From an uncultured Tenacibaculum sp. (lineage in GTDB: Bacteria; Bacteroidota; Bacteroidia; Flavobacteriales; Flavobacteriaceae): 64,000 bases of DNA. Below are positions 27,897-38,433 of the stretch, piece by piece. Numbering within the stretch: position 1 is the stretch's first letter; every line of letters starts with the position of its first letter. The position numbers and the translations under genes were made by a program. The notes below the pieces were generated by a model. That model worked only from the letters and a program-made list of their open reading frames with translations. It ran no database searches and was not told where the DNA came from. The stretch is taken from NCBI RefSeq assembly GCF_947499065.1, contig NZ_CANMMT010000003.1, forward strand, positions 1-64,000, in the 5' to 3' direction.

Positions 27897-28445
27897 ATGA
27901 GAAACAAATTTATTTTGTTTTTGTGCCTATTCTTCATAGGTGCAGGGATAACTATTGCTCAAGATATAGAGTTATATAGGTTTACCAATACCAAATTGGT
28001 AAATGGAAATGAGATGGTTTTGTTCCATAATATTTCAAACAATTCTATAAGTTTAATCAAGAAATCAAGTTCTGACTTCAATAAAAAAGATGGTTATTTA
28101 CAATCTTTTATATTGAAAAGATTAGAAAAAGGAAAGGTGTTAATTGCTTCAGCAAAGCAGAAAAAATACTTTTTAAAATTTAATAATACTTCTAATGAAA
28201 TAGTTTTTTCAACTATTGAAAATCCAGAACAACTAAATGAATATACATGGCAAATTCAATTTGCTGGAACAGGTAAGGTTTTAATTTCTCCTTTAAATAA
28301 TCCTACCAAAGGACTAGTACAGATGGATAATAATACCATTGGAGTAAATGTATTTAAAGATTCTGAAAATCAATTGTTAGTTGGGAATAAAAAAGTAGGT
28401 GATCAATACCGATTTACAATAGAAAAATTAGCAAACGTACTTTAA
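27897..28445 (+). CDS. Secreted protein of unknown function
   Basis: 182 residues with a signal peptide (MRNKFILFLCLFFIGAGITIAQ). The mature part is rich in beta-strand patterns (LVNGNEMVLFHNISNNSISLI, KYFLKFNNTSNEIVFSTIE, TWQIQFAGTGKVLI), possibly one ricin-B/beta-trefoil-like module since WQIQFAGTG-x-V-L-I-x-P and similar strand-end motifs recur about every 40-50 residues. I do not recognise the family. Five bp after paralogue 3 and 10 bp before the giant protein, so part of the same operon. Confidence 0.65.
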   Translation: MRNKFILFLCLFFIGAGITIAQDIELYRFTNTKLVNGNEMVLFHNISNNSISLIKKSSSDFNKKDGYLQSFILKRLEKGKVLIASAKQKKYFLKFNNTSNEIVFSTIENPEQLNEYTWQIQFAGTGKVLISPLNNPTKGLVQMDNNTIGVNVFKDSENQLLVGNKKVGDQYRFTIEKLANVL

Positions 28446-28455
28446 AATAATAACG

Positions 28456-31400
28456 ATGAAAAAAAATAAAATTTTAGGCTATTTAATCATAGCACTATTG
28501 CATTCTTTTTCTTTTGTACACGCTCAACAATCGTATGATTTGGCAGTACTACAATTACAAAGTAAGGGAAAGTATAGCAGGATATTTAATCCACAAACAA
28601 GCTTAAAAAGTTTGTTAGGTAAAGGAATAAATAAAAAAGCAACCATTGAGTTTTGGGGAATGCATAATACAGCAAGTTCAGGGAATGCTGAAGCTGTAAA
28701 TTGGCAATTTTCAAATTTAGAAAAAGGTGCTAAGGAGTTTACTTTAAGTATAGAAGAAGATAAGGTTACTTTAAAAGTAGGCGATAATGAGCAGGTAGGA
28801 AATTTATTGCTTAGTGATAAATTATTTAAAAATACATGGCATCATTATGCTATTACTTTAGATAAGGAATTTAATGAGTTGAGAGTATATATAGATGGTG
28901 ATGAATACTTCTTTAATAACCAACTTACTTTTGATGTACACGAATTATATTTTTCAAGTGATAAGAAAACCGATTTGTTTTTAGCAGAATATAGAGGTTG
29001 GTCGAATGTAAAGAGTAAAAATCAAATAAAAGATGAGCAGTATCGAACTTTTTATAAAGAAACTCAAAACTCATTATCAGAATTAAAAAATAATGGTTTA
29101 GAAATAGTATATACCAATACTAACTATAAAAACGAAGATTATTTTGGAGGAAATGTATTAACTTCTGTCTCATGGGAAAATTTATTATATGAGTATTTCC
29201 CTAATGATAATTTAGTGAAAGAAGCAGAGTTTTCATCAAGTTTAAAAACAAATGCAATTGGAAGAATAGGGTCAGATATAGCACATCCTATATTAAACTT
29301 GAATAAAATTATTGTTAGAGCAAGTGATGGAGATGGTATAGATAATCCATTGTTATCAGGTACAAACGGTATTTTAATAGAGTGGCAACATGTAAGAAAT
29401 GTTGAGGCTTATGATGTAAAAAGAAGAAACTTAAGAGCTGGAACTACTAGTACAGTAGTACATTCATTAAAAGATACAGAAACAAGAAGTCCCTCAGAGT
29501 CTTTGTTTTTCGTTGATAGAGGAATTTTACCAAACGAAATATACGAATACACAGTTGAAGCTAAAAAAAATGGAGCAACAACATTATCAGGAAAAGATGT
29601 AGGATTTGTATTGCCAAATGGAAAAGTAAGTGGAATCATTGAAACATCGTCAAATGTAGCTACGAAATATGCAAAAGTAGAAGCAATTGCAGATAGAAAT
29701 ATAAACCCAGGAGGAGCTTTAAAATTTGTACAAGGAAAAAAGCCGTTATTAATAAAAAATATCGATGCTTTTAGAAAAGCTAAAGGAGGCGCTACATTAG
29801 AATTTTGGTATAATACTCCTACTGTATCGGAAGGAGAAAATAAGATTTTAAAAGTAGGGAATAGCGAGTTAGTTCTTCAGAGAAATAAAATAATAGTAAA
29901 AGTTAATGGAACTAATTACTTAGAAGGAACAAGAACATCAGATACAAACTGGCATCATTATGCGTTTGTGTTTAGTGCTTCTGGAGGAACGTTATATGAA
30001 GATGGAAACCCTATAGATAATGCTAGTACAGCTACTTTACTTAACTTGAACTTAAGTAGTGTAAATGCATTTTCTTTAAATGAAACAGTGAATGTAACGT
30101 ATTATTTAGATGAGGTTCGTTTATGGGATAGACCAAGAACAGCATTAGAGATAAGTAAATATTCAAATCATATTATTGGAGGAGATGTAGAAGGTTTATT
30201 TGCTTATTATCGTTTTGACTTTAACGATACACATAAAGCATTTAACTATTCACCAACAAGAAGAGGACAGTATATAGCAGAAACTGAAAGTGAGTTAGAA
30301 CATTTAGCAGCAGAAGAGCAGCCACAAATAACATATGCTACATATACCAATGAAACAGGGAATTATGAGTTTAATACTTTAAATACGGGAATTCAAGGTG
30401 TAACAAATAACGATAATAAGTTTGAATACACAGTAACACCATCAAAACCGAGATTTGAATTTTTACCAAAAAATAGGTTAGTAGGTGTACCAAGAAGACT
30501 AAATGGTGCTGAGGTTACAGCTGTAAACTTTAATGATGTATCTAGTTTACCAGTAACTGGAGTTATTTCATATAAGGTAGGAGAAGAATTATATCCAGTA
30601 ATTAGAGGAACTTCAATTGAGGTAGACGGTTCAGTAATTCAAAGTAGTGAAGATGCTAAAGTTACTACAGATAATACAGGAACTTATGCTATTAAAACAG
30701 CTCCTGGAAAACATATCATTACACCTAGCGCTAGATTATCATTAGCAAATGAAGAGCGTTTAAATGAAGGAAGTTTAGCTTTTGATGGAAAAACAGGATA
30801 TGCTCGTTCTTCTAAATCTATTACGAATGAAGGAGAAAGTTTTGTTTGGTCAGGTTTCATCAGACCATTTTTAAGAACAAATACAGAAGAGGAAATTCCA
30901 GCAGTTCAAACAATTTTGCAATGGGGAACTTTAAGTTTAAAGTTAGTTAATAATACAACGTTAAAAGTGTATAAAGGAACTGAAGTAAAGTTATCGGAAA
31001 CATTGCCAACAAATAGCCCAGGACAATTTTCTTTCTTCAGTATAAATTTCGACAAGGCAAAAGGAACAATGTCGCTGTATGTAAATAATAAGAGGAAGAA
31101 CACAGCTTTAAGTAGCTTAGCTATAGCTGGTAACTTAGTAGTAGGAGCAGAAGAAAAAGCAGGTGAGTATGTTAACTTTTCAAAATCACATGTAGACTTA
31201 TTAGAGTATAGAACAACAGCACTTGAAGAAGAAGATGTTGTTAAGATAAGAGAAGGTAAACATCTTACAACAGAAAAATCTCAATTAACATTATCGTATA
31301 GTTTTGACCAAAAGTATGGAACTAAAGCAATTAATTTAGTTACTAGCGATTTAGAAAATAACTATTTACAATTTGAAGGAGGATGTAAGTTTGATAATAC

Positions 31401-34400
31401 TACGCATAAACAATATGTTAGAGAAGTAAAGTATACATATAAAGCTACTAATGAAAGCTTAAATCCTAAAGGAAATAGTTATGAAGTGGTTTTAGAAGAG
31501 CCTTTACAAAATGTGAATTTTGAAAATACTACGCGTCGTAGTTTTATAGGAAACATAGTAGTTCCATGTAATAATAATGTGGGATCTTGGACAGGAAAAA
31601 TAGTCCGTACAGATATTGAGTCTCCAAAGTTTGAAAAAACAATTAGTGTAGCAAACTTTAATAATAATGCAACAGTATTTACAGTAAACGATTTATTACC
31701 TGGTCAATATAGAGTAGAGATTACCAATGTTGATAGTAATAGAAAATTAGATAGCCCTATTATAGATTTACGTAGAAGTAATGTAATTTATGATTTCGAA
31801 TTTAGAAACCCTATAGAAATCGAAATAGAGTTATTTAAGTTTGACATGGCTGGTGTTAGAGATGTTGGTAATATGAGAGATTATGTTGGAGAACAAATCA
31901 ATAGTACATGTAATGGAAGCTATACATTTAATTCTCATGATGGATTTAAAATGGATGTTAGTGTTTTTGAAAGGTATGGAGCAAATAAATGTGTAGTAGA
32001 AGGAGCTGAGGTAACACTTGGAGGAGATGCTATTTTATCAGATAGTAATTTATCAGGAACTACTTTAAGTAAGGGATTGTTAGAAATTATTACACAAGTA
32101 TCATCACCAAACTTTTTAGGAGATCATACAAGAAACTTTTTAATCTCAGCAAGTCATAATGGAAGAACTGCATCAGTAACTAAAAAAGCAATTATTTTAG
32201 GAGCTCGTCAAGGAAATTCAGATTTTACATTAGTAGAACCACAAGTAGGATTTGTATTACACGATCCTCCAGGAGATAACAGTTCTGCAACTTTAGCTAA
32301 AGGAGCTACTTATTCATATTCTTTTTCAGCAGAAAATGGAATTGGTTTGGAAATAGACAATTCAATTGGAGCTAAATTAAAGTTTAAAAAACAAATTTTA
32401 ACAGGAGTAGTAGCAGCGCCATTAGGAGTTGGAACTGTAGCAGGTTTTGTAAATCCAGCACTTCAAACAAGTAGTGATACTAAAGGGTTAATAGGAGGAA
32501 AGTTCGATTATGTAAGACATAGTGGTAATTCTGAAACAGTAACCCTAGAAAAATCTATTTCAACACCTTCAGATCCAACTTATGTAGGTGAAGACGCCGA
32601 TGTATTTATAGGTACTTCTAAGGTAATTACGTTTGGAACAGGACAAGTATTAAAATTAAACGGATGTTCGCCAGTAGTAGAAAGCTCAAGTAAGGTAGCA
32701 AAACCATCTACAATTACGCCATTTGCTTATACAAAACAAAGTTTAAATGACATCGTTATACCTAATTTATATCAATTAGCAATAGCTAAATATGATAAAA
32801 ATAATAACATAGTAAGTCCACCTAAAGACAGAGATTATCTAGATTTAAAAGGAACTTTAGAAAAGTTATTAGCAAGCACTCCAAAAGATAGAGAAGATAA
32901 GGATATAGTTAATTATTTACATCAAATTTCTAGATGGAATGCTATTATTAAAAAGAATCATGATAAGAGAACAAAAGCATATTTTGATAGTGCACCAAAC
33001 TTTAGTTCAACAACTAAAAAGCTTACTAACGATAATGATGTAGGACAAAGTGGAGCAGGATTAAATGCATCTGCATTAGATCAGCGTATTACTTTTGATG
33101 CATTAACAGAAATTAGTTATACATTATCTAGAGGAAAAACAAAAAGTACAGGAAATTCGTTTAGTGGAGGACCATACGTAGGAGTTAGTTTTTCAACAGA
33201 TTTTACAGTTTTTGGAGTAGGACTTACGTTAGAAAACCAGACAAAAGTTCATAACTTTAATAGTAGAACAGATACTGATGAAAACGGAAACAATAGAGTA
33301 GATAGTTTTACTTTAAATGATGATGATGCAGGAGATCATTTTGATGTATTAATAAGAAGAGATCCTGAGTATGATACTCCAATGTTTTTAACAAATGGAG
33401 GAAGAAGTTCTTGTCCATTTGAATCAGGAACAGTACCTAGAGAAGGAGTAGAATTAATTGTAGATAAAGTAGTAGGTTATGGAACTGGTGATGAGTCAGT
33501 TTTATTTAACTTAACATTACGAAATACGCAAATTGCAAAAGATGCTACTAGAAAAACTTATATAGTAGGTATGGCAGGAGCTTCAAACCCATTAGGAGCT
33601 GTGGTGAATTTAAATGAGTCGCCAATTTTTGAACCAACAACATCTTCAAAATTTGTATTCGATTTAGATCCGAGTTCACCAACAGGAGTTAAGAATGAAA
33701 TCAAAGCACAATTAAGAATTTCAAGAGGAACCGATGCTCCTTCTGAAATATCATATGAAAATATCAAAATACAAATGTATTCAGAATGTGAGCAAACAGG
33801 AGATAGATATCGTTCATATGGAGTTGATGAGTATAATGAAGTTGGTGTAAAACCTTATGCAGAAATTTTAGTAACGGCTCACTTTACAGGAGCTTGTGTA
33901 GAGGAAATTACAGCAGATGCTCCACAAAACGATTGGATTGTAAATGGTTCTGATAAAAAGAAATTAGATTTTACATTTAGAATTCCAGAGTTAAAAGGAA
34001 TGCCAGATGATAAAGATTTCTCAGTAGATTTAGAGTATACTATTAAAGGAAATAACACACCTAAAATTTTAAAGAAATTAAATCTACAGACTTTAAAAGC
34101 GCACTTGAATTCTAAAACAGATCAAGTAGAATATAGTGCAGATGTATCTGCATTAACAAATGGGGAATATAACTTTAGAATTGTACCAGTGTGTGGTGAT
34201 GGAGGATCAGATAATCCTAATAACAGAAAGAATCCTACACCATTTGTAAAAGGAAAGATTGCCAGAGATGCACCTCAGTTAGTATTAACAACACCAGATA
34301 ATGGTGGGATTTTTACAACAGGAACTATTTCAGCAAAATTCTCAGCACCTATAAATCCAGCTACTGTAAACTTAAATTCATTAGCAATGAGAGGGATTTT

Positions 34401-37212
34401 AGGAGGTGTACCAAAACCATTAACTTCTGTTAAACTAGATAATGTTGCCGATTTAATAACAATTCCTCATAACGATAAATTTAACTTAGAGGATAAGTTA
34501 ACAGTTGAGATGTGGGTAAATCCATCTAAGTATCCTTCAGGAACTAACATTCCAATTATTCAAAAAGGAGAAAACTATCATGTTTCATTAATGCCAGATG
34601 GTAAAATAATAACAAATGATGGTGTAAAATCTACTAGAGGAATTCAGCCATTTGCATGGACACATGTTGCTGTAGTATATGATAAAACTAATGGAAATGC
34701 TGTTATTTATTTTAATGGTGGAGAAGTTGGTTCAGGAAATATTTCAACTATAGGAAACGAAGCCAATACAGAGAATTTAGTAATTTCTCCTATGGTGTCA
34801 TCAGATTCTTTTGTGGGGTCTTTAGATGAAATGAGACTATGGCAATCGGCTAGAACACCATTACAAATAGCTAGTAATTTTAAAAATCAATTATTAGGTA
34901 ATGAAGATACCTTGGAAGCATATTTTGTATTTAATAATAATACATTGGCAAAACAAGGAGTAGATGGAGAACCAGATGAAGCAATTCAAGATTTTACAGG
35001 AACGGCTAAAGGAACAACAGCTGTAGGAATTGATTTTGTTACTAATGAAGAGGCTGCACCATTAGATAAAACAAAAATGGTTGATGATATTCAGTTTACA
35101 ACAACAATGTCTGAAAATAATACGATTATTAATTTTAATATGAAGATTTCAGATTTAGAGTTTGTAGAAGGAGCTAGGTTAACGGTCTTTGTAAAAGATA
35201 AAAAATTAGAAGATCCATTAGGAAATAAAATAGATAAAACATCTTGGAGCTTTATTGTAAACAGAAGTAAATTAAAATGGAGTCATAATAATATTTCAAT
35301 AAGTCAAAATCAAGGAGAAGCAACAACAATTGATTATGTAGATTTAATAAATGAAGAAGGAGGAGTAGATGTAGCTTATACTTTTGAAAATTTACCAGTT
35401 TGGTTTAGTGTAAACAAAGGAGCAAACCCAGATAAAGATGCTTTAAATGTAATTAGAGCTACAGAAACAAATAGAGATTTGGAGTTTGAGGTTAAGAATT
35501 ATCTAAATCCAGGAGTTCATACAGCAACAATCTATATTAAAACTAGTAATAAAAATACAGGTGTAAAATTAGGAGTTGAAAGTTTTAGAGTTGAGGTTAC
35601 GGTTAAATGTCCAGAACCAACAGTTGAGGCTGGTTTTGAAAACAATTATCCATTCTCAATGAATATGAAAGGTAATTTAGTTATTAACTCAGAAAACTCT
35701 GTAGATATAAACGATGTTGTAAAAGCTTATGTAGGAAATCAAATAAGAGGATATGCAAAAGTAGGAGCAAATGGTTTGGTAGACTTAACAGTTTTTGGAA
35801 ATGTTGGAGAAACAGCTGCTTTAAACTTTAAAGTATGGGATGCTTCAGAGTGTACCGAGTATGAAGGTATTGTTGAGAACTATAGCTTTAATTCAAATGC
35901 TACAATAGGGTCAAATTCAGCTCCAGTAAAGTTTACAGTAGGAAATAAAGTTACTCGTAGAATACCAGTAGTGTCAGGATATCAAGAGTTAAGTTTTAAT
36001 TTAAAAGATAACCAAGCATCAAATAAATTATCATTAACATCGATTAAAGGATTACCAGTTAATTCTCAAATTCTTGATTTATTAGAGAATAAAGTAGCGG
36101 TATTAGGAAGTAACAATATTTTTACTGGAGGATTAACAGAAATTGATGTAACAAAAGCTTATTTAGTAAATGTAGCACCTACACACGAAGATGTTAAATA
36201 TATTGAAATAAGTGGTGTTCCAGTTAACTTAGATACTAACCTAACTATAAACGGTGGAAACACAAGAAATGCGATTCCATTTTATCCTAACGATTTACAA
36301 CGTACAGGATATGCATTACGATCATTTACATCAACAAATGTTAGTGAAGGAGATAGAATTGAAAGAAGAGGATTGTTTGCTGAGTATTCAACTTCTGAAG
36401 GATGGAGAGGTAGTTTAACACACTTAACTCCTGGATTAGGTTATATCTTTAAATCGCAAAATGCTGGAGCAATTAATTACTCAGGTATTGTTAAGAGTGG
36501 AGCAGCAAGATCAATGGCTAGAAATTCAGAATCTAAAGTAGAAACAGTTGAAGAATTATCAAGTAAGCTAGAAGAAACGCCATCATATAAAGACTTAAAT
36601 CTTAAAATAGATATTAATAAGTATGCAAACTTTATGTATTTGAATGGTATAATAGCTGATGAAAATTTAGACTCATCAAAAGCACAAACTATTTTAGCAT
36701 TTGTTAATGGTGAATTAAGAGGAGTTTCTAAATCGGAGTTTATTAATAACGAATATCATTATTATATTGGAGTTGGAAGTAATAATCAAGAGAAAGTTAG
36801 TTTCAAACTATATGATGGAGTTAATTTATTTGATTTAGATAATGTAGAAGAGTTTATTGTAGATAAAACATTAGGAAATATGAATGTTCCTTATGAATTT
36901 ACATTAAAATCTAGAGAAGATGTATCGAGTAACAATTATGAGTTATCATTATCTCAAAATGTACCAAATCCAATCGATTCATATACTCAAATTAGTTTTA
37001 GTATTTCTAAAGATGGATATGTAGATCTTAGTTTATATAATTTATTAGGCCAAAAGTTACATACTTTTATAGCTAGAAAAGTAAAAGGTAATGTTAAACA
37101 CCAAGTAACTTGGGATGGTCAAGTAAGAGGAAGTAAACTTCAAACAGGTGTTTATGTTTATGAGTTAAGAGTAAATGGAAAAAGAGAGAAACGTAAATTA
37201 ATTGTTAAATAA
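28456..37212 (+). CDS. Giant LamG-domain surface protein with type IX sorting signal (2918 aa)
   Basis: Signal peptide (residues 1-24) then four concanavalin/LamG-like modules at about 57-200, 448-590, 765-950 and 1992-2160, each showing E-F/M-W ... HHYAxxxD or WTHVAVVYD ... Y-x-D/G-x-x ... LDEVRLWxxxRT. Between them are fibronectin-like and carboxypeptidase-regulatory-like beta segments and a Ca-binding-like stretch (TDTDENGNNRVDSFTLNDDD, near 1600). Near 2670-2800 two segments follow the AFVNGELRGVSK-type pattern. The last ~90 residues are a type A T9SS domain (QNVPNPIDSYTQISFSI ... VDLSLYNLLGQKL ... TGVYVYELRVNG). It is a very large surface adhesin or glycan-binding protein, the final gene of the surface operon, followed by a strong terminator. 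Confidence 0.85.
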   Translation: MKKNKILGYLIIALLHSFSFVHAQQSYDLAVLQLQSKGKYSRIFNPQTSLKSLLGKGINKKATIEFWGMHNTASSGNAEAVNWQFSNLEKGAKEFTLSIEEDKVTLKVGDNEQVGNLLLSDKLFKNTWHHYAITLDKEFNELRVYIDGDEYFFNNQLTFDVHELYFSSDKKTDLFLAEYRGWSNVKSKNQIKDEQYRTFYKETQNSLSELKNNGLEIVYTNTNYKNEDYFGGNVLTSVSWENLLYEYFPNDNLVKEAEFSSSLKTNAIGRIGSDIAHPILNLNKIIVRASDGDGIDNPLLSGTNGILIEWQHVRNVEAYDVKRRNLRAGTTSTVVHSLKDTETRSPSESLFFVDRGILPNEIYEYTVEAKKNGATTLSGKDVGFVLPNGKVSGIIETSSNVATKYAKVEAIADRNINPGGALKFVQGKKPLLIKNIDAFRKAKGGATLEFWYNTPTVSEGENKILKVGNSELVLQRNKIIVKVNGTNYLEGTRTSDTNWHHYAFVFSASGGTLYEDGNPIDNASTATLLNLNLSSVNAFSLNETVNVTYYLDEVRLWDRPRTALEISKYSNHIIGGDVEGLFAYYRFDFNDTHKAFNYSPTRRGQYIAETESELEHLAAEEQPQITYATYTNETGNYEFNTLNTGIQGVTNNDNKFEYTVTPSKPRFEFLPKNRLVGVPRRLNGAEVTAVNFNDVSSLPVTGVISYKVGEELYPVIRGTSIEVDGSVIQSSEDAKVTTDNTGTYAIKTAPGKHIITPSARLSLANEERLNEGSLAFDGKTGYARSSKSITNEGESFVWSGFIRPFLRTNTEEEIPAVQTILQWGTLSLKLVNNTTLKVYKGTEVKLSETLPTNSPGQFSFFSINFDKAKGTMSLYVNNKRKNTALSSLAIAGNLVVGAEEKAGEYVNFSKSHVDLLEYRTTALEEEDVVKIREGKHLTTEKSQLTLSYSFDQKYGTKAINLVTSDLENNYLQFEGGCKFDNTTHKQYVREVKYTYKATNESLNPKGNSYEVVLEEPLQNVNFENTTRRSFIGNIVVPCNNNVGSWTGKIVRTDIESPKFEKTISVANFNNNATVFTVNDLLPGQYRVEITNVDSNRKLDSPIIDLRRSNVIYDFEFRNPIEIEIELFKFDMAGVRDVGNMRDYVGEQINSTCNGSYTFNSHDGFKMDVSVFERYGANKCVVEGAEVTLGGDAILSDSNLSGTTLSKGLLEIITQVSSPNFLGDHTRNFLISASHNGRTASVTKKAIILGARQGNSDFTLVEPQVGFVLHDPPGDNSSATLAKGATYSYSFSAENGIGLEIDNSIGAKLKFKKQILTGVVAAPLGVGTVAGFVNPALQTSSDTKGLIGGKFDYVRHSGNSETVTLEKSISTPSDPTYVGEDADVFIGTSKVITFGTGQVLKLNGCSPVVESSSKVAKPSTITPFAYTKQSLNDIVIPNLYQLAIAKYDKNNNIVSPPKDRDYLDLKGTLEKLLASTPKDREDKDIVNYLHQISRWNAIIKKNHDKRTKAYFDSAPNFSSTTKKLTNDNDVGQSGAGLNASALDQRITFDALTEISYTLSRGKTKSTGNSFSGGPYVGVSFSTDFTVFGVGLTLENQTKVHNFNSRTDTDENGNNRVDSFTLNDDDAGDHFDVLIRRDPEYDTPMFLTNGGRSSCPFESGTVPREGVELIVDKVVGYGTGDESVLFNLTLRNTQIAKDATRKTYIVGMAGASNPLGAVVNLNESPIFEPTTSSKFVFDLDPSSPTGVKNEIKAQLRISRGTDAPSEISYENIKIQMYSECEQTGDRYRSYGVDEYNEVGVKPYAEILVTAHFTGACVEEITADAPQNDWIVNGSDKKKLDFTFRIPELKGMPDDKDFSVDLEYTIKGNNTPKILKKLNLQTLKAHLNSKTDQVEYSADVSALTNGEYNFRIVPVCGDGGSDNPNNRKNPTPFVKGKIARDAPQLVLTTPDNGGIFTTGTISAKFSAPINPATVNLNSLAMRGILGGVPKPLTSVKLDNVADLITIPHNDKFNLEDKLTVEMWVNPSKYPSGTNIPIIQKGENYHVSLMPDGKIITNDGVKSTRGIQPFAWTHVAVVYDKTNGNAVIYFNGGEVGSGNISTIGNEANTENLVISPMVSSDSFVGSLDEMRLWQSARTPLQIASNFKNQLLGNEDTLEAYFVFNNNTLAKQGVDGEPDEAIQDFTGTAKGTTAVGIDFVTNEEAAPLDKTKMVDDIQFTTTMSENNTIINFNMKISDLEFVEGARLTVFVKDKKLEDPLGNKIDKTSWSFIVNRSKLKWSHNNISISQNQGEATTIDYVDLINEEGGVDVAYTFENLPVWFSVNKGANPDKDALNVIRATETNRDLEFEVKNYLNPGVHTATIYIKTSNKNTGVKLGVESFRVEVTVKCPEPTVEAGFENNYPFSMNMKGNLVINSENSVDINDVVKAYVGNQIRGYAKVGANGLVDLTVFGNVGETAALNFKVWDASECTEYEGIVENYSFNSNATIGSNSAPVKFTVGNKVTRRIPVVSGYQELSFNLKDNQASNKLSLTSIKGLPVNSQILDLLENKVAVLGSNNIFTGGLTEIDVTKAYLVNVAPTHEDVKYIEISGVPVNLDTNLTINGGNTRNAIPFYPNDLQRTGYALRSFTSTNVSEGDRIERRGLFAEYSTSEGWRGSLTHLTPGLGYIFKSQNAGAINYSGIVKSGAARSMARNSESKVETVEELSSKLEETPSYKDLNLKIDINKYANFMYLNGIIADENLDSSKAQTILAFVNGELRGVSKSEFINNEYHYYIGVGSNNQEKVSFKLYDGVNLFDLDNVEEFIVDKTLGNMNVPYEFTLKSREDVSSNNYELSLSQNVPNPIDSYTQISFSISKDGYVDLSLYNLLGQKLHTFIARKVKGNVKHQVTWDGQVRGSKLQTGVYVYELRVNGKREKRKLIVK

Positions 37213-37236
37213 ATATTCCAAATTTTAATAAAAAGT

Positions 37237-37265
37237 AAAGGGGCTGTTAAGACAGCCCCTTTTTA
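37237..37265 (+). terminator. Terminator of the surface-protein operon
   Basis: 11-bp GC-rich stem AAAGGGGCTGT / ACAGCCCCTTT, loop TAAG, then T run. Confidence 0.93.
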
Positions 37266-37430
37266 ATGCTTTTAAATGGAATTATCAATAGCTTATGTAA
37301 ATAAATTTGTGTTTTGCGGAAATCTGCATTTTTTATTGCGGAAATCCCGTTTTTTTATCTAAGTCATCAATATATATTTGTACCATCTTCGTCCAGTTTT
37401 TAACTGGAAGGGGAATTTAAGGGGAAAAAT

Positions 37431-37457
37431 AAAACCTTCTGATTATCAGAAGGTTTT
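37431..37457 (-). terminator. Terminator of DUF1456 gene
   Basis: 12-bp perfect stem AAAACCTTCTGA / TCAGAAGGTTTT with a 3-nt loop, starting right after the DUF1456 stop codon on the minus strand. Between this and the surface-operon terminator, 37266-37430 holds only two short GCGGAAATC direct repeats and a CCAGTT/AACTGG hairpin. Confidence 0.88.
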
Positions 37458-37709
37458 TTATTGTTTTTGTTTTTTCTTTTCAGGCATTGGACCTCTTAAA
37501 TGAATGATTAAACCGTTTAAAAAGTTTCTCAAAATTTGATCTCCACATTCCATGTATTTTGGATGATCTTCACTTCTAAAAAAAGCTCCTAATTCACTTT
37601 TAGAAACTTTAAAGTCAACTAAAGCACAAATTTCAATAATATCAGTATCTCGTAGTTTGTGAGCTACTCTCAATTTTTTAAAAACATCATTGTTAGATAA
37701 TCCACCCAT
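37458..37709 (-). CDS. DUF1456 (YehS-like) protein, single domain
   Basis: 83 residues: the N-terminal pattern SNNDVFKKLRVAHKLRDTDIIEICALVDFKVSKSELGAFFR (in two parts) is one DUF1456 repeat. E. coli YehS carries two such repeats in about 155 residues; this protein has only one plus a short basic tail (KKKQKQ). Function of the family is not established. It lies 16 bp after a DedA-like membrane gene on the same strand. Confidence 0.8.
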   Translation of the reverse strand: MGGLSNNDVFKKLRVAHKLRDTDIIEICALVDFKVSKSELGAFFRSEDHPKYMECGDQILRNFLNGLIIHLRGPMPEKKKQKQ

Positions 37710-37725
37710 AATAGTAATATATTAA

Positions 37726-38349
37726 TTAGTTAACCATTTTAAAAATTGCCCACGCGTAAATGGCAAAACGCAAGAAACGGAATAAACCAAATAGTACTAC
37801 GTTTCTAAAAGGATATTTAATCATACCAGCTGTTAAACAACTAATAGCAAAAGGTAAAGGCAATAATGCTCCTACAAGAATTAGAAATCCTCCCCATTTA
37901 CTAGTGTTTTTAAGGTTTTTAGCCATTTTAACTTCTAAATAAGTTCTAATAGACTCAATTTTTAAAGAAGCTCTACCAATAAAATAGGCTGTAAGACCTC
38001 CAAAATATGATAAAGTTGCTAAAATAGATAAGTTTAAAACTGGATTGGCAGTTTTCTTAGACCATGCGATAAAAATTTCTGGCGGAATTAATCCTAAGAT
38101 TGTTTCAGATATAAAGAAGGTAACTAAAACACCAAGCCTAGAAAAAGTTTCGGTCATGGCTTGTAAACCGTCATTAATATTATAAACGTATTTATTAAAT
38201 AAATATATACCTACAACTGCACCCACTATTGGCCAGAAAGCCTTTTTCAAACTTTCCCATATAAACATATAAAAACCTGTACGTTGGTAGTAGGTGTGTA
38301 GTCTTTTAACGTGAGGTTTATTCTTTTTTTTCTTTCTTTTTTTCTCCAC
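37726..38349 (-). CDS. VTT/DedA-like (YqaA-type) membrane protein
   Basis: Membrane helices at about residues 35-50 (after the basic N-terminus), 70-95, 105-130, and two near the C-terminus. The block PPEIFIAWSKKT ... LATLSYFGGLTAYFIGRAS and the GALLPLPFAISCLTAGMIKYPFRNV segment resemble SNARE-associated/VTT proteins such as YqaA. A longer reading frame starts with TTG at 38391, but that TTG is the end of the -7 element of a good promoter, so translation probably starts at the GTG at 38349 (MEKKRKKKK...) or at the ATG at 38268. Confidence 0.75.
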   Translation of the reverse strand: MEKKRKKKKNKPHVKRLHTYYQRTGFYMFIWESLKKAFWPIVGAVVGIYLFNKYVYNINDGLQAMTETFSRLGVLVTFFISETILGLIPPEIFIAWSKKTANPVLNLSILATLSYFGGLTAYFIGRASLKIESIRTYLEVKMAKNLKNTSKWGGFLILVGALLPLPFAISCLTAGMIKYPFRNVVLFGLFRFLRFAIYAWAIFKMVN

Positions 38350-38388
38350 TTTCTTTCTACTTATTTTTCTAAAATCATTTAGAAGGGG

Positions 38389-38419
38389 CAAAAATACAAG
38401 GTAATTACAGATAAATCAA
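38389..38419 (-). promoter_or_regulatory. Promoter for the DedA-like gene
   Basis: Minus-strand TTG (38419-38417) and TATTTTTG (38396-38389), 20 bp apart. Its last three bases are the TTG at 38391 that could be mistaken for a start codon. Confidence 0.65.
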
Positions 38420-38433
38420 AGAAATATTGTTAA

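Noticed and set aside
37310..37355. Two GCGGAAATC direct repeats after the surface operon
   Set aside because: Only two short copies in an untranslated spacer; no flanking mobile gene or known recombination site.
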